Shown here: positions 24,893 to 36,099 of the stretch, piece after piece | How the letters are laid out: each line of letters starts with the position of its first letter | Position numbering within the stretch: the first letter of the stretch is position 1 | From: Sinotaia quadrata | Lineage: Eukaryota; Mollusca; Gastropoda; Architaenioglossa; Viviparidae | DNA length: 64,000 nucleotides | Assembly: GCA_028829895.1 (NCBI GenBank) | Contig: CM054180.1 | Span: 98,989,135-99,053,134 of the forward strand | Direction: 5' to 3' | Notes under the pieces: model-generated | The model's input: only the letters and a program-made list of their open reading frames with translations | Database searches by the model: none | What the model was told of the DNA's origin: nothing | Made by a program: the position numbers and the translations under genes

Positions 24893-25319
24893 AAACTTCA
24901 ATGTCAGGTGATAAAGACTCCATTAAAATCACTTTTGAAAAGTTGTTAATAATATACCTTTGACTGAATCTGTCTCTTCTTTTTTTGTGTTAATTAATAA
25001 TTTCCCCGTATAAGTTAATATGTACAATGGTCCAGTTAAAGACAACGTTAGGTACTAAGTAGGTTTAGAGGAGTGAATGAAAGAAAATCTGAATATTTTT
25101 GACGACGGCACATTCTACCTAGGCTGTTAATTAGATTGTAAGAAACAGTTTTTGCTTTCGTTTAGACATGTCCTGGAAACAATGCAGGTAGTACTGTTGA
25201 TAATTCTTCAAAGAAAGTAGCAATGATAAATAATGGTGGAGTTGATAATTTTGTATGTACTTAAATAAAATGCTGTGTTTCATTGTTACAAGTGGTTTTA
25301 AGTAGAGTTATGAAAATAG

Positions 25320-25625
25320 TATTGAGTTGTAGTAAAAAAACAAAGAGAATGCTATGAGGACTAAGTGCGAGAGATAACAGTGGTTTTAAGTAGAGTTATG
25401 AAAATAGTATTGAGTTGTAGTGAAAAAAAAATAGTATTTAGTTGTAGTGAAAAAAAATAGTATTGAGTTGTAGTGAAAAAAAATAGTATTTAGTTGTAGT
25501 GAAAAAAATAGTATTGAGTTGTAGTAAAAAAAAAATGAATGCTATGAGGATTATGTGCGAGAGATAACAGTGGTTTTAAGTAGAGTTATGAAAATAGTAT
25601 TGAGTTGTAGTAAAAAAAAAAAAAG
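25320..25625. repeat. Tandem repeats of a gtattgagttgtagtgaaaa unit
   Basis: Short units of about 25-27 bp ending in A-runs, plus a longer unit of about 80-190 bp (gagataacagtggttttaag) repeated around them. Copy 1 has a single version near 20800-20870. Confidence 0.8.
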
Positions 25626-26048
25626 AATGCTATGAGGATTAAGTGCGAGAGATAACAAAGTCCGCGTTCTTGACCATAGCGTTAAACTGGCTGACGAATG
25701 ATTTGGACACTAACACAGCCATTGTAATGGTTTTGACAAGATATCGTGACAGTTAATGTCCCTAAATGTCCGTCTGTGTGTGGGTTAGGCAGTTTGCCAT
25801 TACACCATATTATGTATGTAATTTTTATAATTATACAGCTTCAGTTTTGACCCTATCAGTGAGAAATGTTATTTAAGTTTCAGGTAATAATTTTTATTCA
25901 CAAATATCTATATATTTGTATACTATCTCTTTACAGTGTTAGATTATGTGTATGTGGGAAAATGTATACATTGCCTTAGTCATATTGATTATATTAATTT
26001 GATTATTTACATAAATTCTAATAAGTAAATTATACTTACCATTTTTAG

Positions 26049-26241
26049 GAATCTGAGAAGCTCGGTTCTATGGTCACCATGAAAACTTGGACAACACAAT
26101 CGGGTGGAAAATATGTATCAGGATACTGTGAAATGCCAGAAAACATAAAATTCCCAACAACTACTGGACTAGTGACCGACAAAGTGTCTTTCACCCCAGG
26201 AACAAATATCACAACAACAGTCAGTAGTATCAAAACAGTTG
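26049..26241 (+). CDS. Receptor exon 6: second half of ectodomain module, copy 2
   Basis: Duplicate of exon 4, 193 nt, same phases (0 in, 1 out). It has lost one GAG codon near its start. Its four base substitutions relative to exon 4 all change the amino acid: Tyr to Asp and Ala to Ser in the YKVAFTPG strand, and Asn to Ser and Gly to Ser near the end. The conserved Cys and the NIT sequon remain. The next coding exon in phase is the transmembrane exon, 10.9 kb downstream. Confidence 0.7.
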
Positions 26242-26632
26242 GTAAGTAAAATCTATAAATAGTTATGCTCATGTTTTAGTGAAAACTTGAAAGAAAAAGC
26301 TGCATATATTTTGTAAGACAGTCTCTCAATGACCGATGAATGTATAATAAACAAAAAGTAATTTCAAGTTTAAAACATGTACCTTTACTCAATGAACCCG
26401 CCTGAAAGCTGTCAGCATTTAAGGTAATGGTTATTATTCTACACTGATTGGAATCCCATTTCTGCTTTACAGTTTAGTACGAAGGTTAGTGAAGAGTTTG
26501 AATCATTTTGTTCATTTCACAAAGTAGAATATGTGACTAAGAGCCAGGCATTTATATTATTAGTGTTAGACTACTGTCTTAAATACTCTAATTCCCTTCA
26601 TTCTTTTCAATGTTAAATTAGTGTTTACAGCA

Positions 26633-27120
26633 GGCATGTCAAACTGAGGATACTCCGACGCACATTACAACTAATTGAAATCATTTTTAATAAAATTTAT
26701 TGCAGAATATTTTTGTTACTTATATTTAGAAAAATACAATGTCATACAAATGTTTTGCAGCATTCATGAATACAAAGTAATGAAGTAGTTTGACAAAAAA
26801 TATAATTTTAAACGGCAACATATACTTGTAGTTTGTAACTGCAACAAATACATTGAACAAAAATTACAGCAGTTCAAAACTGAACATTTATTTGCAACTA
26901 TTCAATCATTTTTAGTGTTTTGTCCTGAGGCTTGACAACCTCTTTTTGCTGACAGTTTTTGGTATGTCTGGCTGAAATGTCTGGGCAGTCCCGACTTTGA
27001 TCAGAGATGACAAGTGTTATCAGTCAGCCTTGTTCTCTGAAAAGTGTTTGTTGATTTCATAAAGGAAAATAACTGTTTACCCACATAGATAGAACCAAAC
27101 ATTTATGTGAGTTACAATAA
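26633..27120 (-). mobile_element. hAT transposon relic with transposase C-terminal remnant
   Basis: The left end caggcatgtcaaactgagg is hAT-like. Reading the - strand from about 27110 to 26930 gives a peptide remnant with FMKSTNTFQRTRLTDNTCHL, which fits the conserved hAT C-terminal dimerisation region, then a stop and LPRHFSQTYQKLSAKRG. Stops and frameshifts show it is dead. The right end was not identified. Confidence 0.55.
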
Positions 27121-27151
27121 ATATAAATTTTTTTTTTTTATATTAGTGGAG

Positions 27152-27312
27152 ATTGAATGAGCATTTCACTACATCCATTATCTGTTACACTAAATTAAAG
27201 GCTATAATAAACATTTCACTACATCCATTATCTGTTACACCAAATTAAAGGCTATAATAAACATTTCACTACATCCATTATTTGTTACACTAAATTAGAG
27301 GCTATAATAAAC
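27152..27312. repeat. Tandem repeat, 50-bp unit x3
   Basis: Three copies of catttcactacatccattat followed by a ctgttacac(t/c)aaattaaaggctataataa block, in intron 6. Confidence 0.9.
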
Positions 27313-27319
27313 ACACAGC

Positions 27320-30020
27320 ACGTGTTTGAGTTTAACATTACATCTTTCGATTGCCACTGAACGTCATAAAAAAAAATGGCGTTATTTCCATACAAAAGTC
27401 AATAAAGAATGTATAATTATCTCTACATATCCTTAATTCATCAAATAAAATAGTCTGAGAATTCGATATGTTTTGCCTTATCTGATGCAAGAGTCCTCAT
27501 CCATTAATCTGTTTTACCCATGGTGTTATAGGTAGTGTTTGTACGTGGATACTTATTGATTTTCAGTCTATTTATAGAGTTACACACATCCACACTTCCT
27601 ACGTATTTAACCTATATCGCCGGTAGGAAAACATATCTCCGTATATGGACATTCTATAAGTTATTTTCCACTATCCTTCACCTTTCGACTGTCCACACAT
27701 GATGGTCGAGTGACCTATATCTTAAGTACATAACAAAGGTCGGTATTGCACCACAGTTTGCAAGGACGGCTAACGGTACGGTATAGAAAAAAATGCGAAA
27801 CTTTAATTAATAAAAATTGTTAATTAAGACAGGCATAATTTCTTCTAACAGGATATAAGACTGTATAGATATTAAAATTACTCGAACTCTAAATGTAAAA
27901 TTATCAAACTACAATGAATCGACATATGAAAAATACATTGTTTACTATATGTGAAATGCAATTACTGTTGACTTACAAGTGTGCAGTTTGAAATAAACTA
28001 TGACACTGAATAGATGGCGCTGCCCATGCTGAAATAGATGTCTTCATATTTTCTTGACCATGATCATCTTTGAGTCTGATTTCAAACAATAACACAAGAT
28101 GTGATAAATGGACCCTGGTATGGATTTATCACTTACCTACACTTTTCCCTTTTGAAAAGCAGGGTGTGTCCTTGAGGATAAGCACAGACGTCTAGCAGGT
28201 GTGTGCACGTGCATAGGGTCGGGGTTGGGACTAGATCTTGAAACAGAAACTAGAGCAAGAAATGTTGTTTAAGTCTGCTTGGGTCGGGACTAGGTCTTAA
28301 AACAGAAACTAGAGCATGATAAAAAGAGAAGAAATGTTGAAATCTGCTGTGGACAGGACGCCGGTGGAAGTGGCGCTCAGTGGTCATTTCTCTATGCTGC
28401 AAGAGTGATTCCAACTGCAATGTTTAGAGCATTTTGAAAGTTTCCAGTCGACCAATAGCAGACTAGAGTGGAGAGTTACAACAACCATGTCATGACAACA
28501 CCAGTTTCCAGTTGACCAATAGCAGACTAGAGTGGAGAGTTACAAACTTACAACAACCATGTCCTGACAACACCTGTGAGCTTAACGGGGCTTTTGTAAT
28601 ATTAGCTGTAAGAAAATGTACAGTGTGCTTATTCATCTCTGCAAGTAGTGAAGATCTTTTAGGTCAAGTGAAAAGCAATAAGAAAGTTTTTTTATTAAAA
28701 GTATCACCAAACATCTATGTGACTGATTAAATTTAACATATGTTTCATTAAGAAAAAATGCGGATTTAAATGTTGGTACATTGACTTGGTACATTGTAGC
28801 GTATTTACTTTTTGCCTTAGTTGTATTTCAAATTTCTCATATGAATTAATACTCTCTTAGTATATGATGCTACTAAAATGTCAAAATATACCCATTCACT
28901 CGAAAGCATTCTTTATTTCCAGTGTCGAGTGATACCTGGGAAGATCTCTGTGTATGCAATTAACTCAGATGCATTAGTTTTAAAATACTGTATAGATGCC
29001 GAACCAGGTACTGGTCCTAGTGATTATTTTGTTTTTGACTCGTCGAGCCACCATACAGTAACACTGCGACATAAATCAACAATAAAATCCATTACACTAC
29101 AATGACGCTCAACCTTGCCACTATACTACACTAAGTGCATTAAAAATAACGCGAAAAAGTGTTTAACAATGAACAATGAAATTTCATCTAAAAGAAGAAT
29201 GACAAAAAGATATATATTTGAAGAATTGTGCACATATCTCGTCACAGATAAGTGTGACTTGACAATAGAATGGCCTGAATTTTCCTTATTGTTCTCATTT
29301 CGGTGCACGAGCCCTCTCGATTTAGAGACTTTCGGAGGTTAAATCAGTTATGTAGGTTGTAATGATCAGTTACTTTCATCACAGCAGGTCTGTAGCCCAC
29401 ACTGGTCCACACTCACCCACCTCATACCCCCCCAACACCTCCACCCCCCGACACACGCACACAATCGTATAAACTGATTGACTCCAACACAAACTCGATA
29501 GGAATTGACCAGTCGGTTGTTGTAATTTAGGTTTACTAATACGCTGTAAATTGTACACTGAAACCCTATGAACATACAATGAGGATTTCAACTGCGTTTC
29601 TCATCCTAATACCTTTTTACCGATCTGTGAAATCAAATCATCATTAAAACACAACTTATGTCATACATGTATGACACTCAGTCTTTATCACACAATTCAG
29701 CAGAAAGAATACAGTTTAAATTATCATTTCGCTCTCTCACAGTAACTAAATTTACCTTTAAAAGTTTTCAGACTTTACCTTCAAATCTTGTGAGTTTCTC
29801 CGTGCTGGTCAGGACTTTTTCTCAAGTCATCTTCGCGCAAGATGAAGATAGTTGGGTCTTTCGGACCACAATGTCAGATTTTGGCTCCATCTACCCCTCA
29901 TCTCTCTGGTCATCTAGCTCACTAACCAATTGAGTGTAGCAAACTTCACCCTTGCTTACTTCCAACTTGGAACAAGAGATGGACACGTATAGGCGCATGC
30001 ACTTGTCTCCCTTTCGTTCT
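27320..30020. other. Intron 6, anonymous stretch
   Basis: No exon could be supported. Small direct repeats occur at 28210-28320 (gactagatcttgaaacagaa twice) and 28438-28560 (a 60-bp unit twice, gaccaatagcagactagagt). The open frames at 28878-29105 and 29658-29933 lack splice sites in a usable phase and show no recognisable domain. Confidence 0.4.
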
Positions 30021-30023
30021 GTG

Positions 30024-30300
30024 ATTGTTTCCTATTCACGCTTCACTGCTCTTCCGGCCCGTTAAGCGCCGTTACTAATGCTATTTTCAGTCAATATATG
30101 CCCACATATACTTTCATCCCACTCCAAAGTTTACATTTCCACTATGAACAACGAAGTACTAAACACATTGTACACTTAAATTTCAAGGTAATTTAACTCC
30201 TCTGCTAACATTAAAAAAACATTTACTGAAATCCCCCTTTTTATGACAGAATGTAATTAATTCTTTAATTATAATATGAACACTTCAAGTATAATAGTGA
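30024..30300. repeat. Diverged extra copy of an intron segment
   Basis: gattgtttcctattcacgct, then blocks resembling tttcatcccactcc and ttttcacttg..., parallel 24420-24640 (gattgtttctattcatgctt) and the equivalent part of copy 1 (20250-20400). It is probably another member of an interspersed repeat that also sits in the duplicated block. Confidence 0.45.
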
Positions 30301-30479
30301 ACATTGTTGAGTAACAACAACAAAAAAAGCTATATATATCTGCCTCACAGTGCGACCAAGTCCGCCCACACTGCCAGTGTAGGATGTGAGTATTATTGTT
30401 GATCAGTACTGTAGTACTTTATATTTTCTTTTTCCCATTGTGTCAGTACTAGTTTTCTTTTAAACATGTATTCATTGAT

Positions 30480-30557
<78 letters not shown>

Positions 30558-30562
30558 CGTGC
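30480..30562. repeat. (GT)n microsatellite, about 80 bp
   Basis: Uninterrupted GT dinucleotides ending in a few gtgcgtgc variants. Confidence 0.97.
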
Positions 30563-30902
30563 ATGCGTGTGTTTTGTATATATTGAAATGCCTTTAGCTA
30601 TTCGTCTCATTATCTTTAAAATACCTCTTCAAAATAAACACCTTAAGAAGGTAAACTGAATGACGTGGGATGGATTATCTGCTCTCTATTTAATGTGGCA
30701 GAAACAAAAAATTATTATCTAGAGATATGATGTTCTTGGGTTTCAGCTGCTGCGTATATAGATGAATTACAATTGAATTATACAAAGAATCTCTTTGTAT
30801 AGTGTTTATTGGCTGATTTTAATTAGCAAATCAATTCATCAGTCCATACACATACCATTTAACAGTATCGCCTATCCTTGTTTGCTGCCTCATTCAATTT
30901 TT

Positions 30903-31422
30903 ATTTATTCTTGACAACCTGCATATTTATTTTTGACAACATGCTTATTTATTCTTGACAACATGCATAGTTATTCTTGACAACCTGCATAATTATTCTT
31001 GACAACCTGCATATTTATTCTTGACAACCTGCATATTTATTCTTGACAACCTGCATAGTTATTCTTGACAACCTGCATATTTATTCTTGACAACCTGCAT
31101 AGTTATTCTTGACAACCTGCATATTTATTCTTGACAACCTGCATAGTTATTCTTGACAACCTGCATATTTATTCTTGACAACCTGCTTATTTATTCTTAA
31201 CAACCTGCATAGTTATTCTTGACAACCTGCATAATTATTCTTGACAACCTGCACATTTATTCTTGACAACCTGCATATTTATTCTTGACAACCTGCATAG
31301 TTATTCTTGACAACCTGCATATTTATTCTTGACAACCTGCATAGTTATTCTTGACAATCTGCATAGTTATTCTTGACAACCTGCATATTTATTCTTGACA
31401 AGCTGCATAGTTATTCTTGACA
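30903..31422. repeat. Minisatellite, 22-bp unit, about 23 copies
   Basis: Unit attcttgacaacctgcatag/t plus tt, with the a(g/t)tt variants interspersed. Confidence 0.95.
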
Positions 31423-31499
31423 CAACCATGTTCTGGGTGTGTCTGGCTGTAATCGGGGGACGGCGGGGATGCGTCACTTTGAACGTATTATAGTGAAAT

Positions 31500-32246
31500 C
31501 ACTCTACGACAAACTCGTCATTTAATACATCAATCATTAAAAGTCCCTTTAAATCTTATTTACTATTCTCTCTACGACAAACTCGTCATTTAATACATCA
31601 ATCATTAAAAGTCCCTTTAAATCTTATTTACTATTCTCTCTACGACAAACTCGTCATTTAATACATCAATCATTAAAAGTCCCTTTAAATCTTATTTACT
31701 ATTCACTCTACGACAAACTCGTCATTTAATACATCAATCATTAAAAGTCCCTTTAAATCTTATTTACTATTCACTCTACGACAAACTTGTCATTTAATAC
31801 ATCAATCATTAAAAGTCCCTTTAAATCTTATTTACTATTCTCTCTACGACAAACTCGTCATTTAATACATCAATCATTAAAAGTCCCTTTAAATCTTATT
31901 TACTATTCACTCTACGACAAACTCGTCATTTAATACATCAATCATTAAAAGTCCCTTTAAATCTTATTTACTATTCACTCTACGACAAACTCGTCATTTA
32001 ATACATCAATCATTAAAAGTCCCTTTAAATCTTATTTACTATTCACTCTACGACAAACTCGTCATTTAATACATCAATCATTAAAAGTCCCTTTAAATCT
32101 TATTTACTATTCTCTCTACGACAAACTCGTCATTTAATACATCAATCATTAAAAGTCCCTTTAAATCTTATTTACTATTCTCTCTACGACAAACTTGTCA
32201 TTTAATACATCAATCATTAAAAGTCCCTTTAAATCTTATTTACTAT
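31500..32246. repeat. Minisatellite, 68-bp unit, 11 copies
   Basis: Near-perfect units beginning tctacgacaaactcgtcatt and ending ctattctc or ctattcac. The few variants (cttgtc for ctcgtc; tctc for cact) are scattered among units. Confidence 0.95.
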
Positions 32247-32357
32247 ACCACTTTGCAAGAATAAAGCATTCTTTATGTTTGCAAACGTCTGCCATGATAC
32301 TAAAGAGGGGATAGTAAAGCATTCTAAATGGATTAACATATGACTGACCGTGAGAGC

Positions 32358-32592
32358 CACATGGGTAATCACATAGGACATAGAAACTACACATGGGTAA
32401 TCACATAGAACATAGAAACTACACATGGGTAATCACATAGGACATAGAAACTACACATGGGTAATCACATAGGACATAGAAACTACACATGGGTAATCAC
32501 ATAGGACATAGAAACTACACATGGGTAATCACATAGGACATAGAAACTACACATGGGTAATCACATAGGACATAGAAACTACACATGGGTTT
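32358..32592. repeat. Minisatellite, 32-bp unit, 7 copies
   Basis: Units of catgggtaatcacataggac followed by atagaaactaca, almost identical. Confidence 0.95.
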
Positions 32593-32704
32593 GAGGATCA
32601 GCGCGAGTATTGACTAACAGGTGAAGTCATGATTGAGAGTTATGACGTTGTCCTGGAGTGCGTACACATATTCACAAGGGAATTAAAATTTGAGAATCCG
32701 AGGG

Positions 32705-32906
32705 ACGTGTTCCTAGATAAGTCAATCTTCTTACCATTATCAGTAAGAAATATTTTCAGTGTTTGAAGTTGTGTTCCTAGGTAAGTCAATCAGCTTACTA
32801 TTATCAGTAAGAAGTCATTCTTTAGCTGCTTGATGTTGTGTTCCTAGGTAAGTCAATCTGTTTACCATTATTAGTAAGAAGTCATTCTTTAGCTGCTTGA
32901 AGTTGT
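32705..32906. repeat. Tandem repeat, about 63-bp unit x3
   Basis: gttcctaggtaagtcaatc followed by accatta(t/t)cagtaagaa and a gctgcttgaagttgtg end. Lower identity than the neighbouring arrays. Confidence 0.8.
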
Positions 32907-32939
32907 GTGGATGTACTGTGGAACATAATTCTAATTGCT

Positions 32940-33405
32940 CATTCCTAACTAAGACTATATTTCGCTTGTATTGTTCTGTGATTATAGAAACGTCACTCAT
33001 TCCTAACTAAGACTATATTTCGCTTGTATTGTTCTGTGATTATAGAAACGTCACTCATTCCTAACTAAGACTATATTTCGCTTGTATTGTTCTGTGATTA
33101 TAGAAACGTCACTCATTCCTAACTAAGACTATATTTCGCTTGTATTGTTCTGTGATTATAGAAACGTCACTCATTCCTAACTAAGACTATATTTCGCTTG
33201 TATTGTTCTGTGATTATAGAAACGTCACTCATTCCTAACTAAGACTATATTTCGCTTGTATTGTTCTGTGATTATAGAAACGTCACTCATTCCTAACTAA
33301 GACTATATTTCGCTTGTATTGTTCTGTGATTATAGAAACGTCACTCATTCCTAACTAAGAATATATTTCGCTTGTATTGTTCTGTGATTATAGGAAACGT
33401 CACTC
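32940..33405. repeat. Minisatellite, 58-bp unit, 8 copies
   Basis: Units of attcctaactaagactatat then ttcgcttgtattgttctgtg and attatagaaacgtcactc. The first seven are practically identical and the last carries two changes. There are no unique spacers, so this is not a CRISPR array. Confidence 0.96.
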
Positions 33406-33799
33406 ATGCTATTTGTTGACCTAATTGCATGAAAAATGTTAGACAGTTGATCGGCATTCTAGAAATTGCATTTTGTTTCCTGTGGAAATATGTCTGTGTG
33501 TAATTTGGATGAAATTGAATATTAATCACTACCATACTAATTAAAATGTTGTTTTGATAACTGTGATACTGTACAATAGAGATATAATTTAAGTGTTACA
33601 TTATATGCAATGCTTGTATGTTTTTCTGCTAATGTACACTGAGAAAATCACCAAAGTATTATAAATGGTTCTTTTAGTTATAATGACAGCAAATAAAACT
33701 GAAACTGTGCAATCTATCTAGAGCACATTCTAGTAAATTCACATCAAATTAATGAAATAAAAAATGAAGCAGTTAAATACATAGGATCTACATTGCTAC

Positions 33800-34106
33800 T
33801 TGTGCAGACGAACGTTTGTCTAAGGTTCTAGTTTAGATCTGTCCATATCACACGCTTGTTTATGGTTCTAGTTTAGATCTGTCCATATCACACGTTTGTT
33901 TATGGTTCTAGTTTAGATCTATCCATATTTCACGTTTGAGTGTGAGTGAAATCTATATTTTGAAAGACTGGCATGTTTTAAGGAGGTGCTCAGAATGATC
34001 TGACTTTGGACCAAGTGCTTTTGAGTGTGAGTGAAATCCATATTTTGAAAGACTGGATTGTTTTTAAGGAGGTGCTCAGAATGATCTGACTTTGGACAAA
34101 GTGCTT
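33800..34106. repeat. Two short tandem repeats (41 bp x3; about 83 bp x2)
   Basis: tatggttctagtttagatct with ccatatcacacg is repeated three times (33800-33935). It is followed by two copies of a unit starting gagtgtgagtgaaat and ending ctgactttggac (33938-34106). Confidence 0.85.
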
Positions 34107-34284
34107 GCATTGTAGCATCAATCTAATTGATCTGTGACTGTGTGTCTTCTCATGATAATGGTCCTTGATGCAAGGCATCAAACTATTACCCACAAGAATG
34201 TAACATCAGGAGCAAAATTAAACATTTCAAAAGACAAAGAATAACTTTAATTTAGAAACTAAAATGGTATATTAACACCAACAA

Positions 34285-35712
34285 CTGATTATTACTATTC
34301 ATAAACAGTCTGACCTTGTATTTAACTACGTCAGGGGTGCACAAACTTTTTAGGCCAGAGGGCCACATTTCCAATTGATAGTGCATGGAGGGCCGCAAGT
34401 CAGATTGCACATGGATGACAACAGAAATAATGAAATACATTCGTTTTTGCCTTATTAACCTAGATTTAGTCTTTATTAGTGAGAAGGGTGAGCCTGAATG
34501 TTGTTAACAACTTTATCAATATTTGGTTAGAGTTTTGTAGTCGCCAGCCTCAAAATCGAACAGAGATTGTTGTCGTCAAATTCGATCTCAGCTTGTTCTT
34601 GTTCATGTTCATTACTGAAAACGTTTGTTCACACAAGTATGTGCTGCCGAATTCTGACAACAACTTGCAAGCCAAATCCTTGACATTTCTGTTTGTGCTC
34701 GAGCTGAAACTTCCATAAAATGTTAAAATGTTGTTCTGCTGAAATGATGACTTCAGTTCAGGTGAACATTGAAGATCAATGACCGTCAGTAAAAGGCCCT
34801 GATGATTTGGCAACAATATGTGCTACTTTGCAACTTGCATGAGCAAAATACTTGTTTTCTTCAGACTTTTTGTGAAGAAATGTTGCTGTGCTGACAGACC
34901 TTTTAAAAGTTGCTCAATTTTGTTGTTTCTCCAGTGCCTTTTAAGTCATCAAAAGTTGCAGCTGCTTTGTTTTGTAATGCCGCTTGCAGTTGAAGTCCTT
35001 CATCACAGTAACAGACTCACAACAAATTAAGCACATAGCTGCTCCATTAAAATGCCGCATAAAGTATTTAGCCTCCACTCTTCTTTAAACTGATGATTTT
35101 CGTCTTCAATTTTATGCTTCTTATGCAGCAGGTTTCTGACATATTAACAAAGGGCAGTAGTTTAAAAACAACTTCACTCCGAAACAGTGTAATTCATTCA
35201 TTCCAACCAGACATCCACAGCCACATATTCACACACACTGACTGCACCATCCTTCCCCCCCCCCCAGTGTCACCTCACCCCATCCCCAGACTGAACTTTA
35301 GCTGGCTGCCTGCCGACTTGGGTTTAGATATAGACCTCTTTCTAATGCTATTTGATGTCGCCATACATCAAAGATGTGCAGATACTACTATTTCAACAGT
35401 ACACCTTTGATCAGCTGAACTGAACAAAGTGCCCAATACACAGCCTCTCACCTCAATACCGCATCCAGCGTTTGTTTTCAACACAGCACAAGATGCTTCC
35501 ACGGGAAAGCAAACCACTGTTCTACTCCCTTGTTCAGATTAATGTTAAAAGCTCCTTGCCTGTTACAAATAATGGTAACATCCTAAAGTCTTCTGGGGGC
35601 CGCATGCGGCCCGCGGGCCGCGGTTTGTGCACCCCTGAACTACGTGAATGAATTATTACTAAAGAACTATTCATAAACAGTCTGACCTTGTATTTAGCTA
35701 CGTGAATGAAAA
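34285..35712. repeat. Host direct repeat split by the hAT insertion
   Basis: The 44-bp stretch around attcataaacagtctgacct, ending gtatttaactacgt, lies directly left of the hAT copy and recurs at about 35668-35705 to its right (gtatttagctacgtgaatga). A tandem host repeat therefore existed before the element landed in one unit. Confidence 0.65.
34332..35637 (-). mobile_element. hAT transposon, internally decayed, with perfect 8-bp target duplication
   Basis: Ends are inverted: left caggggtgcacaaac, right gtttgtgcacccctg. The 8-bp duplication AACTACGT flanks it exactly (34324-34331 and 35638-35645). On the - strand, 34550-34816 encodes a transposase C-terminal remnant with LACKLLSEFGSTYLCEQTFS followed by VMNMNKNKLRSNLT, the dimerisation motif of the hAT families related to vertebrate EPM2AIP1/SCAND3-type domesticated genes. 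The rest of the transposase is lost, so the copy is non-autonomous at 1306 bp. Transposase orientation is - strand. It sits in receptor intron 6. Confidence 0.9.
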
Positions 35713-35744
35713 ATGAATTTTCCCAATGGAATATTAATTCCTTG

Positions 35745-35870
35745 ACATCTACTTGTTTTGCAAGAATACTGTGTCAGTTATTTTGAACATGGAGAAGTGA
35801 CTTCTACTTCCTTTGCATGAATACTGTGTCAGTTATTTTGAACATGGAGAAGTGACTTCTAAATTTTGAA
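35745..35870. repeat. Two-copy direct repeat, about 57 bp
   Basis: gaatactgtgtcagttattt followed by tgaacatggagaagtgacttct occurs at 35764 and 35819. Confidence 0.85.
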
Positions 35871-35889
35871 GATTATATTATTTTTCACC

Positions 35890-36000
35890 TATAATATAAT
35901 GCACCTCTCAAATGCAGACATCGATCTGAGGAGTAGTCTCCACATACACCTACTTTTCCCAGTGTTAACCTTCATATTATAGGCATATAAAATACTGCAG
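35890..36000. repeat. Dispersed repeat, member 1
   Basis: cacctctcaaatgcagacat, then gga(g)tagtctcc and gttaacctt...attataggca, matches 48980-49065 (cacctctcaattgcgggcac). The family is unknown. Confidence 0.55.
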
Positions 36001-36099
36001 GTTAACTCACAATTGGCAACACGTTTGGAAGTGAAGCCTTTACTTTTGAGGTGAACGTTAATGGTGAGTGAAAAATACATTTACCATTTCCATTTAATC

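Larger units (their letters stand above)
22097..26823. repeat. Tandem segmental duplication, copy 2 (about 4.7 kb)
   Basis: Matches 17837-22096 in order and orientation. Differences include a segment of about 575 bp at about 23900-24476 with a 44-bp array, a 245-bp insertion at about 24646-24890, expansion of a ttgtagtgaaaaaaa repeat at 25380-25625, and loss of most 41-bp units. Exons are nearly unchanged. Confidence 0.9.

Noticed and set aside
28878..29105. Possible extra ectodomain exon in intron 6
   Set aside because: An acceptor-like ttctttatttccag exists, but in the phase needed the frame hits a stop after about 13 codons, and no Ig-like pattern is seen.
32940..33405. Regular direct repeats resembling a CRISPR array
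   Set aside because: The 58-bp units are contiguous with no unique spacers, there are no cas genes, and the genome is eukaryotic. It is a minisatellite.
34550..34816. 88-codon ORF as a host gene
   Set aside because: It lies inside a flanked hAT element and carries the hAT dimerisation motif. It is a transposase remnant.
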